Origin: Candidatus Omnitrophota bacterium
GTDB lineage: Bacteria; Omnitrophota; Omnitrophia; Omnitrophales; Aquincolibacteriaceae
Direction of reading: 5' to 3'
NCBI GenBank assembly: GCA_903820505.1
Contig: CAIJHQ010000015.1
Location: 1-64,000, forward strand
DNA length: 64,000 nucleotides
A program made the translations under genes and the position numbers. The notes beneath the pieces are model-generated. The model made no database searches. It worked only from the letters and a program-made list of their open reading frames with translations, and was not told where the DNA came from. Every line of letters starts with the position of its first letter. Position 1 is the stretch's first letter. Below are positions 45,477 through 56,998 of this stretch, one piece after another.

Positions 45477-46009
45477 TCTTGGCGCAGGAACGTATTGATC
45501 AAAGAAAGATATTTCAGGCTGTCCGTCGGTCTGTGCAGGAACTGCATCCCGACAGGGCGATCCAGGAAGACGCAAATGGGATACCGTTCCTGTTCAAGAG
45601 CCATGATGCCCAAATATGGGTCCGCATTTTCTATCGCGCCATGCAGGACTTTTCTTTGGAGGAGCTGCGGGAAGAGATCCGTAAACTCTGGGTCTTGATG
45701 CCGAAAGACGCGACCCTGTACCTCTTTTATCCGGTCCTGGACCGCGGGCAGATCCTCAAGATGAACGGGTTCAGTGACCGCCTCAGCTTTTTCGAATACG
45801 GGAATTTCTCCGGTCCGGAAGTGGACAAGTGCGGCGTCCACATTTGCAAGTGGATCCCCTCGATCGCCATTGTTCCTTTGTCGTCGAATGAGCCGGTAAG
45901 ACCGTCTATACCCAAATTTCCCCTGAGCGGATTTCTCCAAAATACACGGCTGACCGTCGCCGAGATCGCGGCCCTGACGGAGCTGGCCCTTGCCTCCAGA
46001 CAGTTCTAG
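45473..46009 (+). CDS. Orphan protein of the ParA-CBM48 cassette
   Basis: The 178-residue soluble protein has no signal peptide or membrane helix and no motif I recognise. It is rich in aromatic residues (IWVRIFYRAMQDF, YLFYPVLDRG). It starts with a GTG that overlaps the pseudo-ParA gene by 4 nt and closes the three-gene cassette. A different promoter starts the following gene. Confidence 0.65.
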   Translation: MILAQERIDQRKIFQAVRRSVQELHPDRAIQEDANGIPFLFKSHDAQIWVRIFYRAMQDFSLEELREEIRKLWVLMPKDATLYLFYPVLDRGQILKMNGFSDRLSFFEYGNFSGPEVDKCGVHICKWIPSIAIVPLSSNEPVRPSIPKFPLSGFLQNTRLTVAEIAALTELALASRQF

Positions 46010-46031
46010 CTCCGTTCCCGGATTTTCTTCC

Positions 46032-46060
46032 TTGCTGGCCTAGGCCATCTCTTCTATAAT
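46032..46060 (+). promoter_or_regulatory. Promoter of the zinc-ribbon gene, near-leaderless
   Basis: TTGCTG (46032-46037) and a perfect TATAAT (46055-46060) have a 17-nt spacer. The next ATG is at 46071, only 10 nt after the -10 box, and no Shine-Dalgarno sequence is present. Confidence 0.7.
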
Positions 46061-46070
46061 CACCGCCTAT

Positions 46071-46787
46071 ATGACGAGCCCGATTACACAGAATATCGAT
46101 ATCCTGAAGAAATCCCAACAGCTTGACAGCGAGATCTATAGTTCCCGTCTGTTGCTAGAGGACATTCCTTCCCAACGGATGAAACTTAAAGCCGATCTGG
46201 CGTCCGAGAAGACCCATTTGGAGGAGCTTGATAAGGCCCTGAAGGAGATTCAAATGAGGCTCAAGACCAAAGAGCTTGAGCTCGGGCAAAAAGAGGGACA
46301 GATCAAGAAACTGGACGGGCAACTCTCCCAGGTAAAAACCAATAAAGAGTACGGCGCGCTCCAGCAGGAGATTGCTTCGCTCAAAGCCGACAATTCGCTT
46401 CTGGAAGAAGAGATCATCCATATCCTTGATGAAGTCGAGGCGGCCAAAGAAGAAGCTCAAAAGGAAAAGGAAATATTCGCTTCTGTTTCAAAGTCTTTCC
46501 AGGGAAAAGAAGATGAGTTGGCCACCCAGGAAAAGACATTGCAGGGACGGCTTGTGGAACTTGAGAATCAACGCAAAGAAGCCGTGGCGCAGTTGCCTCC
46601 CGAACTCGGCGACCTTTACAGCCGTATCGCCCTGAAAAAGCAGGGTCTCGCGCTCGCGCCCGTAAACGCAGAAGCCTGCAGTGCCTGTCATCTGCAGCTT
46701 CGTCCGCAGCTTATCAACGAGATCCGTTTAGGTGATCACATCGTCGTCTGCGAGAATTGTTCCCGCATTCTCTACTTCGAGGCGTAG
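46071..46787 (+). CDS. C4 zinc-ribbon coiled-coil protein
   Basis: The 238-residue protein has a long N-terminal coiled coil (residues about 10-175) and a C-terminal C4 zinc ribbon with CSACHLQL and CENC (zf-RING_7 family). It is related to the CT398/CdsZ type of proteins found across bacteria. The exact role is unknown. Its mRNA probably has a leader of a few nucleotides only. Confidence 0.88.
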   Translation: MTSPITQNIDILKKSQQLDSEIYSSRLLLEDIPSQRMKLKADLASEKTHLEELDKALKEIQMRLKTKELELGQKEGQIKKLDGQLSQVKTNKEYGALQQEIASLKADNSLLEEEIIHILDEVEAAKEEAQKEKEIFASVSKSFQGKEDELATQEKTLQGRLVELENQRKEAVAQLPPELGDLYSRIALKKQGLALAPVNAEACSACHLQLRPQLINEIRLGDHIVVCENCSRILYFEA

Positions 46788-46960
46788 TTTTTTTGTAAGC
46801 CTCCGGTTGTTGACCCTTTCTGCAAAAAGTTCCATGAGTGCCGTTCCAGTCCCGACCTGATTTCCCCCTATCCTTCGGCCATCTAAGGTCATTCCTCTAG
46901 AAGACAACCCCCCTAGGAGGGAGCCGTCCGTCGGGGGAGCTTCCCTAAGAAAATAGATTG

Positions 46961-46989
46961 TTGACACACTGCTAAGGGAGGACTATACT
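46961..46989 (+). promoter_or_regulatory. Promoter of the mraZ cluster
   Basis: A perfect TTGACA (46961-46966) and TATACT (46984-46989) have a 17-nt spacer. Initiation near 46996 puts the GTGG repeats inside the transcript start region. Confidence 0.85.
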
Positions 46990-47004
46990 CCCGTCGATAA
47001 TAAC

Positions 47005-47030
47005 GTGGGGTAAAGTGGTAGATAGTGGTA
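47005..47030 (+). promoter_or_regulatory. MraZ-type operator (three GTGG repeats, 10-bp period)
   Basis: GTGG occurs at 47005, 47015 and 47025, exactly one helical turn apart, between the mraZ promoter and its GTG start. MraZ is known to bind short G-rich repeats with this spacing upstream of its own gene, so autoregulation is likely. Confidence 0.8.
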
Positions 47031-47052
47031 ACTGGAAAGGGGCCCAAAGAGC

Positions 47053-47490
47053 GTGTTTTACGGCGAATTTGAACATGTAGTCGACAACAAGAGTCGGGTG
47101 ATGATCCCTGCCAAGTTCCGCGAGATCTTCAAGGAACGCTATGTCGAAAAGTTCTTTATCACACGGGGCCTCGACCAGTGTTTGTTCGTTTTCACGGAGG
47201 AACAGTGGAAGACGGAAGAAAAGAAGTTCCGCGACATGTCATTCACAAAAGCCGAATCCAGGACCTTCAACCGGCTATTCTTTTCCGGCGCCTGCGAGGT
47301 CGTTTGCGACAAGCAGGGAAGGATCCTGATTCCGGATTATCTTAAAACCTACGCGGAGATCAACGCGGATGTCATGATCGTCGGCGTTTCAAGCCGCATC
47401 GAGATCTGGTCCAAAGAAAAATGGCAGAGCTTTTTCAGTAATCATAAGAACCGTTTTGAAGAACTCGCTGAGAAATTAATAGCGGAATAG
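47053..47490 (+). CDS. mraZ: Transcriptional regulator MraZ
   Basis: The 145-residue protein has two MraZ/AbrB-like repeats (VDNKSRVMIPAKFRE and CDKQGRILIPDYL). It represses the division and wall cluster in other bacteria. A GTG start at 47053 gives FYGEFEHVVD, the typical N-terminus. It heads the cluster mraZ-STAS-rsmH-ftsL-ftsI. Confidence 0.96.
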   Translation: MFYGEFEHVVDNKSRVMIPAKFREIFKERYVEKFFITRGLDQCLFVFTEEQWKTEEKKFRDMSFTKAESRTFNRLFFSGACEVVCDKQGRILIPDYLKTYAEINADVMIVGVSSRIEIWSKEKWQSFFSNHKNRFEELAEKLIAE

Positions 47491-47501
47491 GGAGGGGCTT
47501 T

Positions 47502-47840
47502 ATGGTTTATCATGCAAGGACGAAAGTCGGTGTGGACGTGTTGCGTTTTCACGGGGATCTGAATGCGTTGAGCATGATCAAGATGAAAGATCGCATGAAC
47601 CGATTGCTTAACAAGAACCACAAACGGCTCTTGTTGGACCTGAAGGAGACCCGACACGTGGAGTTGGCGGGCGTCGGGATTCTGGTGGACCGTTTGCGTA
47701 AAGTCCGTGAACAAAAAGGGGATATCAAGTTGTGTAACCTCCGGCCTGAGATCGAGCGGACCTTTCAGATCATCGGGGTGAACGGCTTGATGGAGACTTT
47801 TTCATCGGAAGAAGAGGCAGTTCGCAGTTTTGCGTCATAA
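47502..47840 (+). CDS. STAS-domain protein lacking the phosphorylatable serine
   Basis: The 112-residue protein has a STAS fold (LRFHGDLNALSM, LLLDLKETRHVEL). The usual DSSG segment reads ELAGVG, with no serine, so it is not expected to be switched by an RsbW-type kinase. It sits between mraZ and rsmH, which is unusual. GGAGGGG precedes the ATG and its end overlaps rsmH by 11 nt. Confidence 0.85.
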   Translation: MVYHARTKVGVDVLRFHGDLNALSMIKMKDRMNRLLNKNHKRLLLDLKETRHVELAGVGILVDRLRKVREQKGDIKLCNLRPEIERTFQIIGVNGLMETFSSEEEAVRSFAS

Positions 47841-48738
47841 TCCCGTCCTATTAGAGGAAGTTCTTGAGCATTTGGCCCTGAAACAGGGGGCCTTGGTGGT
47901 CGACGGGACCCTGGGGAGCGGGGGGCATTCGGAGGCGATGCTTCGATGTCTCGGGCCGCAGGGGAGACTGGTCGGGATCGACCAGGACGCGGAGGCGATC
48001 GCGAGGTGCCGCGAGATTTTCGGGAGTGACGCGCGTGTCACGTTGATCCACGAGAATTTTAGGAACCTCGGACGCGTGTTGCGGGAGTTGGATATTATCG
48101 CGGTCGATGCGGTGCTGTTGGACGTCGGGACATCGTCAGAGCAATTGGCGGATGAGCAACGGGGTTTCAGTTTCCAGCTTAAGGGGGAGTTGGATATGCG
48201 CATGAATACGGAAGTCGGTTTCAAGGCCTCGGAGCTTTTGGCGAAAATGTCAGAAAAAGAGCTGGCAACGCTTTTCTATGAATTCGGGGAGGAGCGGAAC
48301 GCGAACCGCTTCGCCCGCACCATCGTGGAGGCGCGACGTCATCATCCCATTCAAACGACCGAAGATCTCATCGGGGCCCTGGACCAGGCACTTCCGGAAT
48401 TCCTTAGGTCTAAAAAAGGGAACCGACCGGTGTGGGCAAAGCGGCATCCGGCCACGCGCGTCTTCCAGGCGTTGCGGATCGCGGTCAATGATGAGCTGAA
48501 CGCATTGAAAGAAGGACTGACCGCGGCGTGGGAACGCCTCGGGACCGGAGGACGTTTCGCGGTGATCAGTTTTCATTCCCTCGAAGACCGTATCGTGAAG
48601 CAACAATTCAGAAAATGGCACGACGAAAAATGCGGAAAATTGATTTTTCGTAAACCAATTGTTGCAAAGCGTGAAGAAATATTGAATAATCCAAGATCAA
48701 GAAGCGCAAAATTGAGAGTTGTTGAAAGGATGACATGA
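47830..48738 (+). CDS. rsmH: 16S rRNA m4C1402 methyltransferase
   Basis: The 302-residue protein has the RsmH/MraW sequence: HNPVLLEEVLEHL, VDGTLGSGGHSEAML, LLDVGTSSEQLADEQRGFSF and the C-terminal FHSLEDRIVKQQF. A TTG at 47830 is the likely start because it gives the canonical RHNPVLL N-terminus. Its stop overlaps the next ATG. Confidence 0.95.
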   Translation: MRHNPVLLEEVLEHLALKQGALVVDGTLGSGGHSEAMLRCLGPQGRLVGIDQDAEAIARCREIFGSDARVTLIHENFRNLGRVLRELDIIAVDAVLLDVGTSSEQLADEQRGFSFQLKGELDMRMNTEVGFKASELLAKMSEKELATLFYEFGEERNANRFARTIVEARRHHPIQTTEDLIGALDQALPEFLRSKKGNRPVWAKRHPATRVFQALRIAVNDELNALKEGLTAAWERLGTGGRFAVISFHSLEDRIVKQQFRKWHDEKCGKLIFRKPIVAKREEILNNPRSRSAKLRVVERMT

Positions 48739-49127
48739 AAGGTAGCGGAAAGATCCTGGTGGCTATAGCCGGGTTGACCTGCTTGATGCTTTTTTATGTG
48801 CATCTTCAGATCGCTGCCGTGTTGGTGTCTTTCGATATTCACAAGAGCTCCAAAGTTTGCGCGGAAAAACAGGAGATCCTGGAACGTTTCAAGTATAAGG
48901 TCGAACAACTGAGGGCCCCCCGCCTTCTTGAAGAAAAAATGAAAAAAAGAGAACTTGGGTTGTCACTGCCCAACAAGATCCTGGTCGTGGAAGTGCCCCC
49001 CGTTCCCGAATTCGTGGTTCCTGTGGCACGGGAATCCAAGCAGGCGCCGTCATTCTCGTCAGCGGTCTCGAGTTTTTTGGGCCGCTGGATCCAAACAGCC
49101 CAAGCTAAAACCGATCTATCCTCTTAA
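48735..49127 (+). CDS. ftsL: FtsL-like cell-division protein
   Basis: The 130-residue protein has a short cytoplasmic N-terminus, one membrane helix (residues about 7-29), a coiled-coil segment (AEKQEILERFKYKVEQL) and a Pro-rich tail. Sequence similarity in FtsL is always low. Position between rsmH and ftsI and this topology make FtsL the best call. Confidence 0.75.
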   Translation: MKGSGKILVAIAGLTCLMLFYVHLQIAAVLVSFDIHKSSKVCAEKQEILERFKYKVEQLRAPRLLEEKMKKRELGLSLPNKILVVEVPPVPEFVVPVARESKQAPSFSSAVSSFLGRWIQTAQAKTDLSS

Positions 49128-49129
49128 CA

Positions 49130-50884
49130 ATGCGCGCGTTGCTTTCGCCGCGGCGGTTCTGGTTCCTCTATAGCTCTCTCTTCATCCTCTTCGGTCTTAT
49201 CATCTATCAGATCTTTCAGCTTACCTATTTTCATCAGCCCTCGCTCCTCGCGATCGCGCACCGCCAGCAGTTCCTGACGATCGAGACACCGCCCGTTCGC
49301 GGTCTGATCACGGATCGCAACGGAAAAGAATTCGTTACGAATCTGAAGATCCCTTCCATTTATGCGATCCCGCGCATTCTTAAGGAGGAGGAACGCGAAA
49401 AACTGGGCCGCGAACTTTTCAACATCCTCGGTGTCGACCGTAAGGTCCTCGCGGAGAAATTGGCGCGCGACAAGGCGTTCATCTGGATCAAACGGCGCGT
49501 CAGCGCGGAAGAGGCCAACGCGGTCAAGAAGCTCAAGAGCCCCGCGATGGGTATTCTTGATGAATACAAGAGGTTTTACCCGCAGGGAGTTATGCTTTCC
49601 CAGGTGCTCGGGTTCTCCAATGTGGATAACCAGGGGATTGAGGGGATCGAGCGCTCGATGGATGCCGATCTTCGCGGGAGGCCCGGCAAACGGATCACTA
49701 AACGCGACGCCTACGGCCGTGAGATCAAAGCTTTTGAGATGAAAGCGCTCCCGGCGATCGACGGGAACCGGATCGTCCTCACGATCGATCAGCATCTGCA
49801 GTACCTGACGGAAAAGGCGCTCGAACAGGCCTTCAAACAGTGGAAGGCCAAGGGCGCCTGGGCGATCGTCATGGCTCCGCGTACAGGCGAGATCCTGGCG
49901 ATCGCGAACCAACCGGGATTTGACCCGAATTTTTTTGACCGCTCGAACGCCGACGAGCGGCGCAACCGGGCCATTACGGACATGTACGAGCCGGGCTCGG
50001 TCTTCAAGATCGTCGCGGCAAGCGGCGCGCTTAACGAAGGGGCCGTGACGACGGACACGGTCATTAATTGCGAGAACGGAAAATGGAACTATGGCGTCAA
50101 GGTCCTTCATGATGTCCATCCCTACGGGATGCTGCCGATGACCGATGTGATCGTCAAGTCGAGCAACATCGGAACTGTGAAGATCGCACTCAAGATGAAG
50201 GGTGAAAAATTCCAGAATTACGTTCAGCAATTCGGCTTCGGGAAATGGAGCGGGATCGATCTTCCCGGTGAAGCTCCCGGTTATACGAGGCCGTTCTCGC
50301 AGTGGTCCAAGACCTCGCCGTACAATATCCCGATGGGGCAGGAGGTGATGGTCACCGCGCTTCAAATGGTGACCGCCATGTCGGTCATCGCGAACGGCGG
50401 CTATTTAGTGAAGCCTTATATTGTGGCGAAGGTCCAGGACGCCGCGGGTGTTGTCCTCAAGGAAAAGAAGCCGGTCATCCGTCAGAAGGTGATCAGGCCG
50501 GAGATCGCGGCGGCGATGCGGAAAATACTGGTCCAGGTGGTCGAACGGGGGACCGGGACGAAAGCTCAGATCCCGGATATCTCTGTCGGCGGCAAGACCG
50601 GGACCGGTCAAAAAATACTGCCGGGAGGGAAGGGCTATTCCCACAACGCGTTCATGTCTTCTTTCGTTGGGTTCGCCCCGGCGGACGATCCGCGGTATGC
50701 CATGGTGGTGGTTCTGGATGAAGCCCGTCCGCTTTATTACGGCGGTACGGTGGCGGCTCCGGTGTTCAAGGAAGTGATGGAGGCCGCCCTTCTTACGGAA
50801 GGTTCGCGCCCCAACCGGAAAAGCATCTCGCCGCAGACTGCCGCCGAACCGTCGGCCGTGGCGGATCTCGCGCTGGTCGATTGA
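49130..50884 (+). CDS. ftsI: Peptidoglycan transpeptidase FtsI (PBP3-like)
   Basis: The 584-residue protein has an N-terminal membrane helix, a dimerisation domain (PVRGLITDRNGKEFVTN) and a transpeptidase domain with SxxK in GSVFK, SxN in KSSNIG and KTG in KTGTGQ. It crosslinks septal peptidoglycan. The cluster ends here; murE, murF, mraY and ftsW do not follow. Confidence 0.95.
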   Translation: MRALLSPRRFWFLYSSLFILFGLIIYQIFQLTYFHQPSLLAIAHRQQFLTIETPPVRGLITDRNGKEFVTNLKIPSIYAIPRILKEEEREKLGRELFNILGVDRKVLAEKLARDKAFIWIKRRVSAEEANAVKKLKSPAMGILDEYKRFYPQGVMLSQVLGFSNVDNQGIEGIERSMDADLRGRPGKRITKRDAYGREIKAFEMKALPAIDGNRIVLTIDQHLQYLTEKALEQAFKQWKAKGAWAIVMAPRTGEILAIANQPGFDPNFFDRSNADERRNRAITDMYEPGSVFKIVAASGALNEGAVTTDTVINCENGKWNYGVKVLHDVHPYGMLPMTDVIVKSSNIGTVKIALKMKGEKFQNYVQQFGFGKWSGIDLPGEAPGYTRPFSQWSKTSPYNIPMGQEVMVTALQMVTAMSVIANGGYLVKPYIVAKVQDAAGVVLKEKKPVIRQKVIRPEIAAAMRKILVQVVERGTGTKAQIPDISVGGKTGTGQKILPGGKGYSHNAFMSSFVGFAPADDPRYAMVVVLDEARPLYYGGTVAAPVFKEVMEAALLTEGSRPNRKSISPQTAAEPSAVADLALVD

Positions 50885-50892
50885 CGCCTTTA

Positions 50893-50921
50893 TTGAATCC
50901 CCGGCAGGAGGGTGTTATAAT
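50893..50921 (+). promoter_or_regulatory. Promoter of tRNA-Pro
   Basis: TTGAAT (50893-50898) and a perfect TATAAT (50916-50921) have a 17-nt spacer, 77 nt before the tRNA. Confidence 0.75.
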
Positions 50922-50998
50922 CCCCGCCCTGATTCGGCACGGGGTTTCGAAGCGGTCGATACCGCTTCCCGCGTTTGTTCGGAAATCAATACTATTTA

Positions 50999-51072
50999 CG
51001 GGGCGTAGCACAGTTTGGTAGTGCGCTCGGTTCGGGACCGAGAGGCCGTAGGTTCAAATCCTATCGCCCCGA
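50999..51072 (+). tRNA. tRNA-Pro (anticodon CGG)
   Basis: 74-nt tRNA. The acceptor stem cggggcg pairs with cgccccg and leaves discriminator A. The anticodon stem ctcgg/ccgag encloses ttcggga, giving CGG at 51033-51035. The T loop is ttcaaat. No CCA is encoded. Confidence 0.95.
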
Positions 51073-51096
51073 CTCTTATGTAAAAAAGGGCAAGAA

Positions 51097-51144
51097 AGTC
51101 GGAACTGGACAGGCGGAAAGCGAGTCCGGCCCCGACTCTTTTTC
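51097..51144 (+). terminator. Intrinsic terminator 1 after tRNA-Pro
   Basis: The stem agtcggaactggac (51097-51110) pairs with gtccggccccgact (51124-51137) with two mismatches, followed by cttttt. Confidence 0.6.
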
Positions 51145-51158
51145 AAGGATTACGGATG

Positions 51159-51195
51159 TCGGGACTTGGCAAAAGAGCCGGGCCCCGATTTTTTT
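51159..51195 (+). terminator. Intrinsic terminator 2 after tRNA-Pro
   Basis: The stem tcgggacttggc (51159-51170) pairs with gccgggccccga (51177-51188) with one mismatch and two G-U pairs, followed by seven Ts. Confidence 0.75.
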
Positions 51196-51233
51196 CTTTT
51201 ATAAAAAACCTTCCGTGAAATGAGGGGTGCCGT

Positions 51234-51431
51234 ATGCAGTGCAAAGCCGCCGAGAACGCGAAACAGTGCAATTGTTCTTACGAGCCCTGTCCCCGAAAAG
51301 GTATCTGCTGCGATTGCGTGGCGTATCACCGTGACCTGGGGCAGTTACCAGCCTGCTTTTTCCCGGAGAATGTCGAAAGGACTTACGACCGCTCTATCGC
51401 AAAGTTCGTTTCTCTTCACCTGAAGGGTTGA
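51234..51431 (+). CDS. DUF6485 cysteine-rich protein
   Basis: The 65-residue protein has eight cysteines in a pattern [15 protein letters not shown]..[10 protein letters not shown] that matches DUF6485. Clustered cysteines suggest metal or Fe-S binding. GAGGGG lies 6 nt upstream of the ATG. A terminator follows. Confidence 0.8.
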   Translation: MQCKAAENAKQCNCSYEPCPRKGICCDCVAYHRDLGQLPACFFPENVERTYDRSIAKFVSLHLKG

Positions 51432-51478
51432 AGCGGGACCGGCGGAAGAACGAAGATTATTTTGAACGGAGCTCAAAG

Positions 51479-51510
51479 GGCGTTACCTCGACGGAGGTAG
51501 CGCCTTTTTT
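51479..51510 (+). terminator. Intrinsic terminator after the DUF6485 gene
   Basis: The stem ggcgttacctc (51479-51489) pairs with gaggtagcgcc (51494-51504), with one G-U pair, and six Ts follow. Confidence 0.85.
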
Positions 51511-51523
51511 GTTGCTGAAATAT

Positions 51524-51552
51524 TTCTGGAAATATTTTGATTAGGATACAAT
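51524..51552 (+). promoter_or_regulatory. Promoter of the SDR gene, predicted leaderless
   Basis: TTCTGG (51524-51529) and TACAAT (51547-51552) have a 17-nt spacer. The ATG at 51559 is 7 nt after the -10 box, at the expected transcription start. Confidence 0.6.
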
Positions 51553-51558
51553 ACACGC

Positions 51559-52326
51559 ATGAAAGAATCCCAGAAAAGAGCCATCATCATCGGGACCAGC
51601 ACCGGCATCGGCCGGGCCCTCGCGAAAAAGCTTTCTGCGGAAGGCTACGCCGTCGGCCTGACCGGCCGCTTCCCGGAAAAAATGAAAGAGCTCCAGCAGG
51701 AACTGGCGGGGGAGAGTTTTGTCCGCGTAATCGATGCCCTGGATCTGCGGCACGCGACCCATGAACTCAGCAACATGATCATGGAGATGGGCGGGGTCGA
51801 CATCCTGGTCATCAATGCCGGGGTCCTGCATCCCAACCCCGAGCTGCGTTGGGACCTGGAAGAGGAAACGATCCGCGTGAACGCGATGGCGTTCGCGGGC
51901 ATCGCCAACCTGGCCGTCCGGTATTTTCTCCAGAAGAACGGGGGCTGTATCGTCGGGATCTCGTCGGTCGCGGGCCACCGCGGCAGCGGCCGGTCGCCGG
52001 CCTACAATGCTTCCAAGGCCTTCATGATGAATTACATGGAAGGGTTGCGCCAAAAACTTTCCACGACACCGATCAAGGTGGTCGATGTCCGTCCCGGATT
52101 CGTGGACACGGCCATGATCCGAGGACGCAAAGGACTGTTCGGCGTGGTATCTCCCGAAAAAGCGGCGGACGACATTTTTCGGGCAATCCAGAAGGGCAAG
52201 CGGATCGTCTATGTGCCGTCCTGGTGGGCCGCCGTGATGGGAGTGTTCAAAAGGATCCCGGAGAGTTTGTATCATTGGGGCTACTGGCGGTACATCGCCT
52301 GGGACACTAAAGCCCAGAAGTCCTAG
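51559..52326 (+). CDS. Short-chain dehydrogenase/reductase
   Basis: The 255-residue Rossmann protein has the cofactor motif GTSTGIGRALA, the NAG motif VINAGVL, active-site Ser in GISSVAG, and YxxxK in YNASK. The C-terminal part is hydrophobic (VPSWWAAVMGVFKRIP). The substrate is not predictable. It is the first gene of a run of five that includes trmH and acyP. Confidence 0.93.
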   Translation: MKESQKRAIIIGTSTGIGRALAKKLSAEGYAVGLTGRFPEKMKELQQELAGESFVRVIDALDLRHATHELSNMIMEMGGVDILVINAGVLHPNPELRWDLEEETIRVNAMAFAGIANLAVRYFLQKNGGCIVGISSVAGHRGSGRSPAYNASKAFMMNYMEGLRQKLSTTPIKVVDVRPGFVDTAMIRGRKGLFGVVSPEKAADDIFRAIQKGKRIVYVPSWWAAVMGVFKRIPESLYHWGYWRYIAWDTKAQKS

Positions 52327-52335
52327 CACAGAACC

Positions 52336-52878
52336 ATGAGAAAATTAACCCACCCCGAACTTTTAGAGCGTCAGAAAGAACGGCGCCAAGATCCGAGGCT
52401 GGCTTTCTCGGTGCTTTTGAACGATATCCGCAGTCTTTATAACGTCGGCTCCATTTTCAGGACCGCGGACGGCATCGGCGTCGAGAAGATCTGGCTCTGC
52501 GGCATCACCGGTTTTCCTCCGGACACCCAGATCTCGAAAACTGCGCTCGGCGCCGAAGGGCAGGTCCCGTGGGAATACCGGAAGGACGCCTGTTCCGTTT
52601 TGCGCGAACTTAAGGCCAAAGGCTATCAGATCGTATTCCTGGAACAGATCACGGGAAGCGCGCCGTACGAGGATTATGAGCCCGCGTCGCCGGTCTGTCT
52701 TGTTGTCGGGAACGAAACCACGGGTGTTTCCGAGGAACTGCTGTCTTTGTGTGACCGGACGATCGAAATAGAAATGGCGGGACTCAAAAATTCCCTCAAT
52801 GTGGCGGTCGCTTTCGGCATTGTCGGATTCCGCTTCAGGGAGCTGTTGAAAAAGAGCGCTGCCAATAAGGGCGCGTGA
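52336..52878 (+). CDS. TrmH/SpoU-family RNA methyltransferase
   Basis: The 180-residue SPOUT methyltransferase has motif 1 LNDIRSLYNVGSIFRTAD, motif 2 LVVGNETTGVSEEL and motif 3 IEMAGLKNSLNVAVAFGI. The family 2'-O-methylates tRNA or rRNA; which base cannot be stated. Confidence 0.93.
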   Translation: MRKLTHPELLERQKERRQDPRLAFSVLLNDIRSLYNVGSIFRTADGIGVEKIWLCGITGFPPDTQISKTALGAEGQVPWEYRKDACSVLRELKAKGYQIVFLEQITGSAPYEDYEPASPVCLVVGNETTGVSEELLSLCDRTIEIEMAGLKNSLNVAVAFGIVGFRFRELLKKSAANKGA

Positions 52879-52896
52879 AGGAAAAGGACAGGCCGG

Positions 52897-53178
52897 ATGA
52901 GCGATGTGAAGCGAATGCAGGTATTTTTCAGCGGCACGGTCCAAGGCGTGGGGTTCCGCTTCACCGCTGAGCGGCTCGCCCGGCGCTTTCAAGTGGACGG
53001 CTTCGTCCGTAATCTGGAGGACGGCCGCGTCGAAGTCGTAGCCGAAGGCGAAGAAACTGTGCTGACAGGATTTTTGGAGGCCATCCGGGAATCCGGCATG
53101 AAGTATTATATCCGGGACGTCGAAGCCCATTGGTCCGGAGGGCGGAAAGAATTCACGGGTTTCGGGATCACTTTTTAG
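52897..53178 (+). CDS. acyP: Acylphosphatase
   Basis: The 93-residue protein has the signature [18 protein letters not shown] with the catalytic Arg, and [13 protein letters not shown] with the catalytic Asn. It hydrolyses acyl phosphates. Confidence 0.95.
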   Translation: MSDVKRMQVFFSGTVQGVGFRFTAERLARRFQVDGFVRNLEDGRVEVVAEGEETVLTGFLEAIRESGMKYYIRDVEAHWSGGRKEFTGFGITF

Positions 53179-53250
53179 ATGAAAACGTGAGGACAAGGCC
53201 ATGGCCGATGTGATCAATTTGCAGTCCCTTAGCCGCAGAGTTCGCGGATC

Positions 53251-56746
<3,496 letters not shown>

Positions 56747-56797
56747 ATTGCCGAGTAAGTGTTTTTCAAAGCATCCATGCTCCGGTTTGTATTCTGG

Positions 56798-56842
56798 ATC
56801 CCCGACATGCCTGGCGGCGGACAGGTAAAAATATTCGGGGAT
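56798..56842 (+). repeat. REP-like hairpin, same family as the leuS insertion
   Basis: atccccga (56798-56805) and tcggggat (56835-56842) form a perfect 8-bp stem, with the flanking ctggatcccc and ggggatgaca context. Inside is cctg/cagg. It lies in the flavoprotein-xerD gap. Confidence 0.75.
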
Positions 56843-56924
56843 GACAGGATAAAGAACAAAGCTTCAAAAGCAATTCCAGCGACCTGTGAAACCGCTTCTA
56901 GAAAATTCTTCGTTTTTCAAATCG

Positions 56925-56953
56925 GGGACGGTTCTCCGCGGGAGAACCGTCCC
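56925..56953 (+). repeat. 13-bp perfect hairpin upstream of xerD
   Basis: gggacggttctcc (56925-56937) and ggagaaccgtccc (56941-56953) form a perfect inverted repeat with a 3-nt loop. No T tract follows, so it is a REP-like element or mRNA structure rather than a terminator. Confidence 0.8.
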
Positions 56954-56998
56954 TCGCCAAATCTCCAGTCCGGCATCGGGGTGGCCGATAACCTACCC

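Noticed and set aside
46788-46960. RNase P RNA after the zinc-ribbon gene
   Set aside because: The gene order is known elsewhere, but the gap is too short and lacks the conserved RNase P RNA core.
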